Shown here piece after piece: positions 18,137 to 25,760 of a DNA stretch of 64,000 nucleotides. Position 1 is the stretch's first letter, and each line of letters starts with the position of its first letter. A program made the position numbers and the translations under genes. The DNA is taken from contig NZ_KI912148.1 of NCBI RefSeq assembly GCF_000517105.1, positions 2,239,706 to 2,303,705 on the forward strand, in the 5' to 3' direction. Below the pieces are notes generated by a model that saw only the letters and a list, made by a program, of their open reading frames with translations, had not been told where the DNA came from and did no database searches. Source of the DNA: Fischerella sp. PCC 9605. GTDB lineage: Bacteria; Cyanobacteriota; Cyanobacteriia; Cyanobacteriales; Nostocaceae.

Positions 18137-18748
18137 ATGAGCTTCTTTAATAATTCCGTACCACCACTGCGTCGCAAACAGGTAATTCCGAATATTCATG
18201 ACTCAGAAGAACTCTGGTTAGTTAACTGGCAAATTGGCAAAATCAAGCTTTATTCGACTTTTTATACCCGCATAGATCAAGCTTTTATACTTTGGGGTAT
18301 TTTACTGATACCAATGTTTGCAACAGCGCAGTTTTTCCCTTTTAGTTGGAATTTGCAGGCTGTTGTTTGGTCAATTCTCAGCATGATTGGTACTGTAAAA
18401 ATGTTCAGCTGGACGCAGTATTGGGTGAAGCGAAGACACGTTAGCTGGGTGCTGTATTGCTGGGTACTGCTAATGCTATTCGGGATAATATTAACTGATT
18501 TGGGTATTTTTTTCGGTTGGGGAGAAGTATTATTAAATTTATGTCCCTTGTGGTTGGGATTAAGTGCTTTGGGATACCTGTGTACTGGCTTAGGAGTGCG
18601 ATCGCGTACACTAATATTCATAGGCACACTTCACTTGCTGGCAATTTTCATTTTGCCTTATCTAGCCAGTTGGCAATTTCTCAGTACAGGTGCTTTGATG
18701 GTTTTCTGCCTGTTAATGTTGGCTGAACTTGAGTGGGATCATTGTTAA
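18137..18748 (+). CDS. Hypothetical multi-span membrane protein, paralogue B
   Basis: 203 residues, same layout as the protein at 16811-17512: WQIGKIKLYSTFYTRIDQ, TDLGIFFGWGEVLLNLCPLW and LGVRSRTLIFIG align with it through the whole membrane part. The N-terminal tail is shorter and different. The separate upstream region suggests independent transcription. The function is unknown. The stop runs straight into an STRR array. Confidence 0.65.
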   Translation: MSFFNNSVPPLRRKQVIPNIHDSEELWLVNWQIGKIKLYSTFYTRIDQAFILWGILLIPMFATAQFFPFSWNLQAVVWSILSMIGTVKMFSWTQYWVKRRHVSWVLYCWVLLMLFGIILTDLGIFFGWGEVLLNLCPLWLGLSALGYLCTGLGVRSRTLIFIGTLHLLAIFILPYLASWQFLSTGALMVFCLLMLAELEWDHC

Positions 18749-18749
18749 G

Positions 18750-18836
18750 GTTGTTATTAGTTGTTATTAGTTATTGGTTGGTGGTTGTTTGGAAGGAACA
18801 ACCAACAAACAACCACCAACAAACAACAAACAACAA
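18750..18836. repeat. STRR hairpin between convergent genes
   Basis: TTGTTATTAG and TTGGTGG units, a centre near TTTGGAAGGAAC, then CAACCAAC/AAACAAC units complementary to the first half. It lies exactly between the stops of paralogue B and the Rieske gene, a position suited to a bidirectional terminator. Confidence 0.65.
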
Positions 18837-18837
18837 T

Positions 18838-19161
18838 TTATCCGCGATTCTGGAGCCATCCTACCATCACTTCTCCATCTTGAATCTGGACTTGATAAGT
18901 GGAAACCCGATGTCCACCTTGATGATCTGCCTCGCCAGTGTCAACACAAAAACTCCATTGATGCCAAGGACAGTAAATCACCTTGCCCTCTAGCCTACCA
19001 CTTTGCAAGGGGCCACCCATATGTGGGCAAATGGCATTGATTGCATAAATATTGCCCTCAACATTGAATAATGCGATCGGTTTATCATACAACCCCATCA
19101 CTAACCGACCGCTACCAGGAGGAACATCTTCAAGATTACAAACTTTTTTCCATTTAGTCAT
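18838..19161 (-). CDS. Rieske [2Fe-2S] ferredoxin (NirD/BphF-like)
   Basis: 107 residues. The cluster ligands are in ICPHMGGPL and YCPWHQWSF, giving the C-x-H ... C-x-x-H pattern with normal spacing, in a single-domain soluble protein. Such ferredoxins pass electrons to dioxygenases or serve as nitrite-reductase small subunits; no oxygenase or nitrite reductase gene is nearby, so the partner is unknown. The start lies next to a CATTAGT repeat run that forms the 5' leader. Confidence 0.88.
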   Translation of the reverse strand: MTKWKKVCNLEDVPPGSGRLVMGLYDKPIALFNVEGNIYAINAICPHMGGPLQSGRLEGKVIYCPWHQWSFCVDTGEADHQGGHRVSTYQVQIQDGEVMVGWLQNRG

Positions 19162-19164
19162 TAG

Positions 19165-19245
19165 TCAATGATTCGTTGTTGGTTGGTTGTTGGTAGTTGG
19201 TTGTTGGATATTCCAAACAACAACCAACTACCAACTCATAACTAT
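19165..19245. repeat. STRR array upstream of the Rieske gene
   Basis: GTTGGTTGTTGGTAG units, then TTCC, then AACAACCAACTACCAAC units, forming an inverted repeat. It lies in the transcribed leader of the Rieske gene or the 3' region of the small gene behind it. Confidence 0.6.
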
Positions 19246-19334
19246 TCAAATGACAAATAAAAAAGAAAATCGGTGAAATTTGGATTTTCTTGTCCACCGA
19301 TTTTGATTTTGATTGACTCATCTTTTCTTTGTAT

Positions 19335-19490
19335 TTACCAATTATTGGCTGTACCTTCCTTGTATGGATCGCCTGTAAAGGGTTGTACACCAATGTTAGG
19401 ATAAGCATCATCATTTGGTCCGAATATCCGTACAGCGGCTTCCGAAATATACTGAGTTATCCTAGCAATTAGATTGGAGATAGCTCTCAT
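19335..19490 (-). CDS. Small conserved-looking protein, 51 residues
   Basis: ATG at 19488-19490, seven bases after an AAGGGAG ribosome site, stop TAA at 19335-19337. The product begins MRAISNLIARITQYISEAAV, continues RIFGPNDDAYPNIGVQPF and ends GTANNW. The amphipathic N-terminal helix and the Pro/Asn/Gly-rich tail look selected rather than random, and I have the impression of similar short cyanobacterial proteins, but I cannot name the family. A longer ORF overlapping it in another frame (19154-19414) is a shadow. Confidence 0.6.
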   Translation of the reverse strand: MRAISNLIARITQYISEAAVRIFGPNDDAYPNIGVQPFTGDPYKEGTANNW

Positions 19491-20035
19491 AATTAGACTC
19501 CCTTGTTGTGCTCGCTTTGATGGGATATCTATACTCTAATTCTAACATTTTTAGTTATCTGATATCCTCAATATATTTACATTTAACGCAATATTATTTG
19601 ACAGATATTTGCAAAGATTCAACTAGTTAAAAAGGCAAATCTTACCTGTTTGATTATGATTGTAACTAAACTTAGTAATTGTTTGGTAATGGTTGGTGGT
19701 TGGTTGTTGATTGTTGTTTGTTGTTTGTTGGTGGTTGGTGGTTAGTGGTTAGTGGGCAAGGGGCATCGGTAAGAAAACCAATGCCCAATGCCCGATGCCC
19801 ACTCTTCCATTCCCTATTCCCTTTTTTATTGGTCTGAGTGTACGCAGTTTATGACAGCTTATTATTATTCACTATAACTATTACAAAAGTTTAAATATTG
19901 GATAAAAATTGAATTAAATAAACTGTAAAAATACTAACAACAGTCTTTTGCTTACAAAGCATAGTCAAACATTGACATTATTTATGGTGAAAAATACCAT
20001 AAACTAAAGAAGGATTCTGGAGAGGGGGCGATCGC
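19491..20035. other. Intergenic region upstream of pncB, with STRR array
   Basis: A 545-base gap. An STRR run of TTGGTTG, TTGTTTG, TTAGTGG units lies at about 19688-19755, followed by two inexact copies of AATGCCC/GATGCCC. The final 200 bases are AT-rich and should hold the promoter of the NAD cluster. I see no clear operator. Confidence 0.45.
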
Positions 20036-21415
20036 ATGACGTATTTCCCAGGTGTGTTGAACCAAGAATTAACTCTGTGTGCTGATGATTACAGCCTGTT
20101 GACAGACCTTTACCAGCTGACGATGGCAGCTTGTTACACGGGTGAAGGTGTAGAACAACGACGGGCAAGCTTTGAGTTATTTGTCAGGAAACTGCCAGAG
20201 GACTTTGGCTATTTAATCGCGATGGGACTGGCGCAAGCATTGGAATATTTGGAGAAATTTCGCTTTAGTGCTTCCCATCTGGAGGCTTTGCAGGCGACGG
20301 GAATTTTTGCTCATGCGCCCGATCGCTTCTGGTCGCTGCTAGAATCAGGAGGTTTTAGCGGGGATGTGTGGGCAGTAGCAGAAGGAACAGCAGTATTTGC
20401 CAATCAACCTTTGTTACGAGTGGAAGCACCTTTGTGGCAAGCCCAATTGGTGGAAACCTATCTACTGAATACCCTAAACTACCAGACTTTAATTGCCACA
20501 CGAGCGGCTAGAGTGCGTGATGTTGCGGGCGAGCAAGCAAAGCTGCTGGAATTTGGTACTAGACGGGCATTTAGTCCTCAAGGGGCGCTTTGGGCAGCGC
20601 GGGCGGCGTTGGCAGCAGGTTTCGATGCCACTTCCAACGTGTTAGCTGCATTACAACTAGGCGAAAAACCAAGTGGTACGATGGCACACGCCTTAGTCAT
20701 GGCACTAACAGCAATGGAAGGTAGTGAAGATCAAGCGTTTGCAGCGTTTCAACAGTATTTTCCCGGTGCACCACTATTGATTGATACTTACGATACTATC
20801 GCTGCTGCTCAGAGATTAGCGATGAAGGTCAACTCTGGACAAATGAAGTTGACTGGCGTGAGGTTGGACTCCGGTGATTTGGTGGCATTGTCAAAACAAG
20901 TGCGATCGCTCCTACCTAGTGTAGCAATTGTAGCTAGTGGAGACTTAGACGAGCAGGAAATTCACAGGCTAAAAACTGCCAATGCTGAGATTGATGCATA
21001 TGGAGTGGGGACGCAACTAGTGACAGGAAAGCCCGTGAATGGAGTTTATAAATTAGTAGAAATTAATGGCATTCCGGTAATGAAAGAGTCGAGTGGCAAA
21101 ATGACTTATCCGGGACGCAAGCAAATTTTTCGTTCGTTTGCAGAAGATAAGGTGAAAGCAGATTGTTTGGGATTAGCAGATGAAAGTCGCCAAGGAGGAC
21201 TACCTTTGTTGCAACTGTTTATGAAAGAAGGTAAACGGATGCAAAATCAAGAGACTTTGGCAACAATTAGACAACGCACAGCAACCTCCGTAGCAAGTCT
21301 ACCCCAAGAAACTCGACGTTTAGAAAATCCAGTACCGATAGCAATGGAAATTTCGGAACAGTTACGGGTTTTGACAGAGAAAACGCTGAAAAAACCAGCA
21401 TTAGTTAGTGGTTAG
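20036..21415 (+). CDS. pncB: Nicotinate phosphoribosyltransferase
   Basis: 459 residues. It matches NAPRTase from the start (SLLTDLYQLTMAACY, the family opening) through FGTRRAFSPQGALWAARAAL, the phosphorylated-histidine region SGTMAHALVMAL, VRLDSGDLVALS and YGVGTQLVTG. The enzyme makes nicotinate mononucleotide from nicotinate and PRPP, using ATP, in the salvage branch of NAD synthesis. It is first of four NAD genes in one direction. The last residues (LVSG, TAG) are formed by the beginning of an STRR array. Confidence 0.95.
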   Translation: MTYFPGVLNQELTLCADDYSLLTDLYQLTMAACYTGEGVEQRRASFELFVRKLPEDFGYLIAMGLAQALEYLEKFRFSASHLEALQATGIFAHAPDRFWSLLESGGFSGDVWAVAEGTAVFANQPLLRVEAPLWQAQLVETYLLNTLNYQTLIATRAARVRDVAGEQAKLLEFGTRRAFSPQGALWAARAALAAGFDATSNVLAALQLGEKPSGTMAHALVMALTAMEGSEDQAFAAFQQYFPGAPLLIDTYDTIAAAQRLAMKVNSGQMKLTGVRLDSGDLVALSKQVRSLLPSVAIVASGDLDEQEIHRLKTANAEIDAYGVGTQLVTGKPVNGVYKLVEINGIPVMKESSGKMTYPGRKQIFRSFAEDKVKADCLGLADESRQGGLPLLQLFMKEGKRMQNQETLATIRQRTATSVASLPQETRRLENPVPIAMEISEQLRVLTEKTLKKPALVSG

Positions 21416-21475
21416 TGGTTAGTGGTTAGTGGTTAGTGGTTAATGGTTAGTGGTTAGTAGTAAACAACTAACAAC
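21400..21475. repeat. STRR array (TTAGTGG)n between pncB and nadD
   Basis: About eight TTAGTGG-type units, starting inside the last pncB codons, then AACAACTAAC units. It supplies the pncB stop codon. A second heptamer, AAATGAC, follows immediately and supplies the nadD start. Confidence 0.75.
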
Positions 21476-21496
21476 TAAACCAAGGACAAATAACAA

Positions 21497-22114
21497 ATGA
21501 CAAATGACAATAAAATGAGAATTGCCTTATTTGGAACAAGTGCCGATCCACCAACTGCTGGACATCAAGCGATTATCAAATGGTTGTCACAGCGTTACGA
21601 TCGCGTAGTGGTTTGGGCAGCAGATAATCCTTTTAAATCCCATCAAACTCCTTTGGAACATCGGGTGGCGATGTTACGACTATTAATTGCCGATATCGAT
21701 TCGCCATCACATAATATTAGCTTGGAACAAGAACTCAGCAGCTTGAGAACGCTAGAAACCTTGGATAAAGCAAAACAACGTTGGGGAGAAGAAACTGAAT
21801 TTACTTTAGTGGTAGGTTCAGATTTGCTGACTCAACTATCGCGTTGGTATCGAGTTGAAGATTTGTTACAGCAAGTACAACTTTTGGTTGTGCCACGACC
21901 GGGATATGTAATAGATCAATCTAGTTTGCAGGCAGCGGAAAATCTAGGAGCAAAAATAGCAATCGCTCAATTAAATGCTCCAGATGTTTCTTCAACAGCC
22001 TATCGTGAACATGGAGATGCCGAAACTCTCACACCCCCTGTAATTGATTATATTCATCAACAGCATTTGTACAAATGCCAGGACGCACCCGAAAAAAGCT
22101 TGCAGATCCGCTAA
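21497..22114 (+). CDS. nadD: Nicotinate-nucleotide adenylyltransferase
   Basis: 205 residues from ATG 21497; ATG 21515 (MRIALFGTSADPPTAGH) would give the conventional N-terminus. FGTSADPPTAGHQ is the nucleotidyltransferase (H/T)xGH site, here with Thr in the first position, and SSTAYR matches the C-terminal SxTxxR motif. It converts nicotinate mononucleotide plus ATP to deamido-NAD. The 5' end is made of AATGACA heptamers, which may have added the first few codons. It overlaps the next gene by 40 bases. Confidence 0.88.
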   Translation: MTNDNKMRIALFGTSADPPTAGHQAIIKWLSQRYDRVVVWAADNPFKSHQTPLEHRVAMLRLLIADIDSPSHNISLEQELSSLRTLETLDKAKQRWGEETEFTLVVGSDLLTQLSRWYRVEDLLQQVQLLVVPRPGYVIDQSSLQAAENLGAKIAIAQLNAPDVSSTAYREHGDAETLTPPVIDYIHQQHLYKCQDAPEKSLQIR

Positions 22115-22821
22115 ATCAACAACCTTTGGCTGATTTCAAAGTCGGTGTTGACAATGTAATTTTTTCCGTAGATACAGCCCAGAACCGACTGTTAGTATTA
22201 TTAGTCATGCGACAGCAGGAACCCTTTTTAAATTATTGGGGTCTTCCCGGTACTTTAGTGCGTCGAGGCGAATCGTTAGAAGATGCTGCCTATCGCATCT
22301 TAGCTGAAAAAATTAGAGTCAAAAATCTTTATTTAGAGCAATTGTACACATTCGGCGGGCCTCATCGCGATCCACGGGAAGCAACCGATAGTTATGGGGT
22401 GCGTTATCTCAGTGTTAGTTACTTTGCCTTGGTGCGATTTGAAGAAGCCGAATTGATTGCTGATAAAGTTGCTGGTATTGCTTGGTATCCAGTTAAGCGA
22501 GTACCGCAATTAGCTTTTGATCATAACGAAATTCTCGCATACGGACACAGACGACTAAAAAATAAGTTGGAGTATAGTCCGGTGGCTTTTGAAGTTTTAC
22601 CAGAAGTCTTTACTTTGAATGATTTGTATCAGTTATACACTACGGTTTTAGGAGAAAATTTTTCCGATTATTCTAATTTTCGGGCGCGTCTACTCAAGTT
22701 GGGTTTTCTATGCGATACCAGAATTAAGGTATCGCGAGGTGCAGGGCGTCCAGCTACTTTATATAAATTTGATGCGGAAGCTTTTGCTCCCTTCAAAGAT
22801 AAACCTTTGGTGTTTATTTAA
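22075..22821 (+). CDS. Nudix / winged-helix protein, NrtR-like
   Basis: 248 residues: an N-terminal Nudix fold (about 20-160) and a C-terminal winged helix (about 175-235, NDLYQLYTTVLG...SRGAGRPATLYKF), the layout of the NrtR repressors that control NAD genes. The Nudix box, GTLVRRGESLEDAAYRILAE, departs from G-x5-E-x7-REUxEExGU at the metal-binding RE..EE positions, as in NrtR proteins that sense ADP-ribose without hydrolysing it. A 40-base overlap with nadD implies coupled translation. Regulatory function is inferred from architecture and context. Confidence 0.82.
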   Translation: MPGRTRKKLADPLNQQPLADFKVGVDNVIFSVDTAQNRLLVLLVMRQQEPFLNYWGLPGTLVRRGESLEDAAYRILAEKIRVKNLYLEQLYTFGGPHRDPREATDSYGVRYLSVSYFALVRFEEAELIADKVAGIAWYPVKRVPQLAFDHNEILAYGHRRLKNKLEYSPVAFEVLPEVFTLNDLYQLYTTVLGENFSDYSNFRARLLKLGFLCDTRIKVSRGAGRPATLYKFDAEAFAPFKDKPLVFI

Positions 22822-22883
22822 TTGAAGAAAGCAGGAGGCAGAAGGCAGAAGGCAGAAGGTTTAATTTTTGACTTCTGACTAAT

Positions 22884-22918
22884 AACCAATGACAAATGAC
22901 AAATGACAAATGACTATT
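22884..22918. repeat. AATGACA heptamer run before nadE
   Basis: Four to five AATGACA units run up to the nadE start region and contain several ATG triplets. This makes the exact nadE start ambiguous (22910 or 22919). Confidence 0.65.
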
Positions 22919-24667
22919 ATGAAAATTGCGATCGCTCAACTTAATCCTACCATTGGTGATTTGCCAAAAAACGCCCAAAAAATTCTTGAGGCAGCACAAC
23001 AAGCAGTAGTACAAGGTGCGCGTTTGTTGCTGACACCGGAGTTGTCTTTGTGTGGCTATCCTCCACGGGATTTATTGTTAAATCCCAGTTTTGTTGAGGC
23101 AATGGGCATTACTTTGCAACAATTAGCCAGAGATTTACCACCTAATCTAGCAGTATTGGTAGGAACCGTAGAAGAGAATTTCAAAGCCCATTCTACTGGT
23201 GGTAAAACTTTATTTAATAGCATCGCTTGGTTAGAAGCAGGCAAAGTACAGCAAATTTTTCACAAGCGACTTTTGCCTACTTATGATGTCTTTGACGAAC
23301 ATCGCTATTTTGAACCAGGTTTGCAAGCCAATTACTTTACCCTAGATGATATTCATATTGGCGTTACTGTTTGCGAAGATTTGTGGAACGATGAAGAATT
23401 TTGGGGTAGACGCAGTTATACCGCCAACCCGATTGCGGACTTAGCAATTTTAGGTGTCGATTTTATTGTCAATTTGTCAGCTTCACCTTACACCGTCACC
23501 AAACAGCGGTTCCGCGAAACCATGCTAAGTCACAGTGCAGTGCGTTTTCGCCAACCGATTATTTATGCTAACCAAGTGGGTGGCAATGACGATTTGATTT
23601 TTGATGGCAGAAGTTTTGCCTTAAACCGTCAGGGTGAAGTTATCTGTCGTGGACTTGATTTTGAAACCGACTTGCTAGTAGTCGAATTTGACGAAGAGGC
23701 GCGGGATTTACAATTGGGTTCCGTCGCACCCAACTACGAGTGTGAAGAAGAAGAAATTTGGCAAGCTTTGGTTTTGGGTGTACGAGATTATGTTTGCAAG
23801 TGCGGCTTTACTAAAGTCATTCTCGGTTTAAGTGGTGGGGTTGATTCCTCACTCGTCGCAGCGATCGCCACAGCAGCCCTTGGTAAAGAAAATGTCCTCG
23901 GTGTCTTGATGCCTTCTCCCCACAGTTCTGAGCATTCTATCACTGATGCATTGGCTTTGGTAGAAAATCTTGGTATCAAAACGACTACCTTGCCAATAGG
24001 GGATTTAATGCAAGAATATGACAAAACCCTAGCCGATTTGTTTGCGGGTACACAATTTGGACTGGCAGAGGAAAATATTCAATCCCGAATTCGGGGTAAC
24101 TTACTGATGGCGATCTCTAATAAATTTGGTTATCTTCTGCTGTCTACTGGCAACAAGTCAGAAATGGCGGTTGGTTACTGTACACTCTACGGCGATATGA
24201 ACGGCGGTTTAGCAGTTATAGCCGATGTTCCTAAAACCCGCGTTTATGCACTGTGTCGCTGGTTAAATCGCGATCGCGAAATCATTCCCCAAAACGTCCT
24301 TACCAAAGCACCCAGCGCCGAACTCAAACCCGGTCAGGTTGACCAAGATTCTCTGCCTCCATACGATATTTTGGATGACATCTTGCAACGCCTCATTCAA
24401 AATCACCAATCACCCGCCCAAATAGTTGCTGTCGGACACGATCCAGTTGTTGTAGACAGAGTAATTCAGATGGTGGCACGTGCGGAATTTAAACGGCGAC
24501 AAGCACCTCCAGGATTGAAAATCACCGATCGCGCTTTTGGTACTGGTTGGCGCATGCCTATTGCCAGCAATTGGCTTGCTGTTAAAAATACTTACCAGGC
24601 AAGAAATATCCCTACGCCTTCCTTGGCACGCTGGGACGGGCGAGATGCCCATCCCAGGATTAAGTAG
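22910..24667 (+). CDS. nadE: Glutamine-dependent NAD+ synthetase
   Basis: About 585 residues; ATG 22919 (MKIAIAQLNPTIGDL) gives the standard N-terminus. The N-terminal half is a nitrilase-type glutaminase with the E-K-C triad visible in LTPELSLCGYPP, HKRLLPTYDVF and GVTVCEDLWN. The C-terminal half is the amidotransferase-driven synthetase with the pyrophosphate loop LGLSGGVDSSL. It converts deamido-NAD to NAD with glutamine and ATP, completing the pathway begun by pncB and nadD. The extreme C-terminus (WDGRDAHPRIK) looks like read-through into flanking sequence. Confidence 0.95.
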   Translation: MTIMKIAIAQLNPTIGDLPKNAQKILEAAQQAVVQGARLLLTPELSLCGYPPRDLLLNPSFVEAMGITLQQLARDLPPNLAVLVGTVEENFKAHSTGGKTLFNSIAWLEAGKVQQIFHKRLLPTYDVFDEHRYFEPGLQANYFTLDDIHIGVTVCEDLWNDEEFWGRRSYTANPIADLAILGVDFIVNLSASPYTVTKQRFRETMLSHSAVRFRQPIIYANQVGGNDDLIFDGRSFALNRQGEVICRGLDFETDLLVVEFDEEARDLQLGSVAPNYECEEEEIWQALVLGVRDYVCKCGFTKVILGLSGGVDSSLVAAIATAALGKENVLGVLMPSPHSSEHSITDALALVENLGIKTTTLPIGDLMQEYDKTLADLFAGTQFGLAEENIQSRIRGNLLMAISNKFGYLLLSTGNKSEMAVGYCTLYGDMNGGLAVIADVPKTRVYALCRWLNRDREIIPQNVLTKAPSAELKPGQVDQDSLPPYDILDDILQRLIQNHQSPAQIVAVGHDPVVVDRVIQMVARAEFKRRQAPPGLKITDRAFGTGWRMPIASNWLAVKNTYQARNIPTPSLARWDGRDAHPRIK

Positions 24668-24972
24668 CGAAATGTTTGTAAAAGGCTACTGGGTACTGGG
24701 GATTGGGAGAAGATTCTTCTCATCTCCGTACTTAGTCCCTAATCCCTAGTACAGCACGGCGGAAATACTAAATCAACGAAAAGCCTAGATAATAAGCTTT
24801 TTGACTTTTGAATGCGTGAATGCGTGACTTCCGCGCAGCGGTACTAGCCCTTTGAATTTTTAAGTGCGGAATACCCTACCCCTTTGATCGGCATGCACAC
24901 CATGACTTGTTTACAAGCTTTTGTTACGTTTATTTACATAAAGCAACAAAAGTTAAACAAAGGACTGGCAAT
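24668..24972. other. Intergenic region between nadE and the small membrane protein gene
   Basis: About 300 bases with partly repetitive low-complexity runs (CTGGGTACTGGGGATTGGG, then TCCCTAATCCCTAG as an inverted counterpart) and a GAATGCGTGAATGCG duplication. No ORF is credible; the TTG-started extension of the downstream ORF is not supported by a ribosome site. Confidence 0.4.
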
Positions 24973-25203
24973 ATGATGAGTATCTTGATTGGATTATTTG
25001 TTGTTGGTTGGGTAGCGGCTTCTGTATTAGGTTCTCTGGCTTATTTCTTGGGAGAGCAGAGAAAGCCTATCCACGAGCGTAACTGGCGTTCCGAGTCTTT
25101 TGAAAAATTGGCTAAGTCCATCACTGGCAAGGAAACAGACTATAGCGATCGCACTCCTGCTTATGGGATGGATGCCTATGCCAGCAACACACTACCTAGC
25201 TAG
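24973..25203 (+). CDS. Small single-span membrane protein, Psb35-like
   Basis: 76 residues from ATG 24973 (MMSILIGLFVVGWVAASVLG). One N-terminal transmembrane helix ends in AYFLGEQ, followed by a conserved-looking cytoplasmic/stromal tail (KPIHERNWRSESFEKLAKS, YGMDAYASNTLP). This resembles the small cyanobacterial protein called Psb35 (Synechocystis Ssl2148), which stabilises the CP47 assembly module of photosystem II; I am recalling that sequence from memory, so the name is tentative. A strong terminator follows. Confidence 0.6.
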   Translation: MMSILIGLFVVGWVAASVLGSLAYFLGEQRKPIHERNWRSESFEKLAKSITGKETDYSDRTPAYGMDAYASNTLPS

Positions 25204-25277
25204 AGTAATGGGGGGTGTTACGCTGTTGCGAACGCATCACCCCCACCAAAATTTCTATAGAACTAGCCCCCAAATTA

Positions 25278-25312
25278 AACCCGGTTTCTCAGACAGAGAA
25301 ACCGGATTTTTT
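25278..25312 (+). terminator. Intrinsic terminator downstream of the Psb35-like gene
   Basis: CCGGTTTCTC-AGACA-GAGAAACCGG (25281-25305) followed by ATTTTTTC. A perfect 10-bp stem and a T run on the plus strand. Confidence 0.85.
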
Positions 25313-25380
25313 CATTTTATGGGCGTTATTCTTTCCCAGTCACTAATCACTAATCACTAGTCCCCAGTCCCTTTTACGGC

Positions 25381-25742
25381 TTACTTCAATTCCAGCTTTT
25401 CATGCTGGCTGACATCAGCAGGTTTGCCAGTCACAGCTCCCTTCACCAAACTGATGGTGTTTGCGACTATGCTTGAGGGTGAATCGAATCCCAATATTCT
25501 GCTTTTTCCACACTGACTTTAAGTAAGGCGATATCGGGTTCGTCTATTCCTTTAGGAAACCAAGCTTTGAGTTGTGGTTGCCATAGTTCCTCTAGTTTTT
25601 GGCGATCGCGTACCAATTCTGCGGTACCACACAAAGAGACGTAGCGCTGTTTATCTGGTGCAGCGTAGCTAACGTTAACGTGATGGTTGCGATTAATTTC
25701 AACTGCACGCAGATAAACATAAATAGTGTTACCTGCGTGCAT
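25381..25742 (-). pseudogene. Flavin-dependent pyridoxamine-oxidase-like protein, truncated and frameshifted
   Basis: The remaining piece (HVNVSYAAPDKQRYVSLCG ... LLKVSVEKAEYWDS) is the C-terminal two thirds of a general-stress-protein-26 type PPOX domain. The N-terminal part is missing: the upstream flank is the end of the GH57 gene. After EYWDS the frame fails, but PSSIVANTISLVKGAVTGK...LELK continues in another frame to TAA 25381-25383. The break is explained by a tandem duplication of GATTC at about 25481-25490. The gene therefore carries two independent lesions. Confidence 0.8.
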
Positions 25743-25760
25743 CTGTGGTTTTATTTTTAA

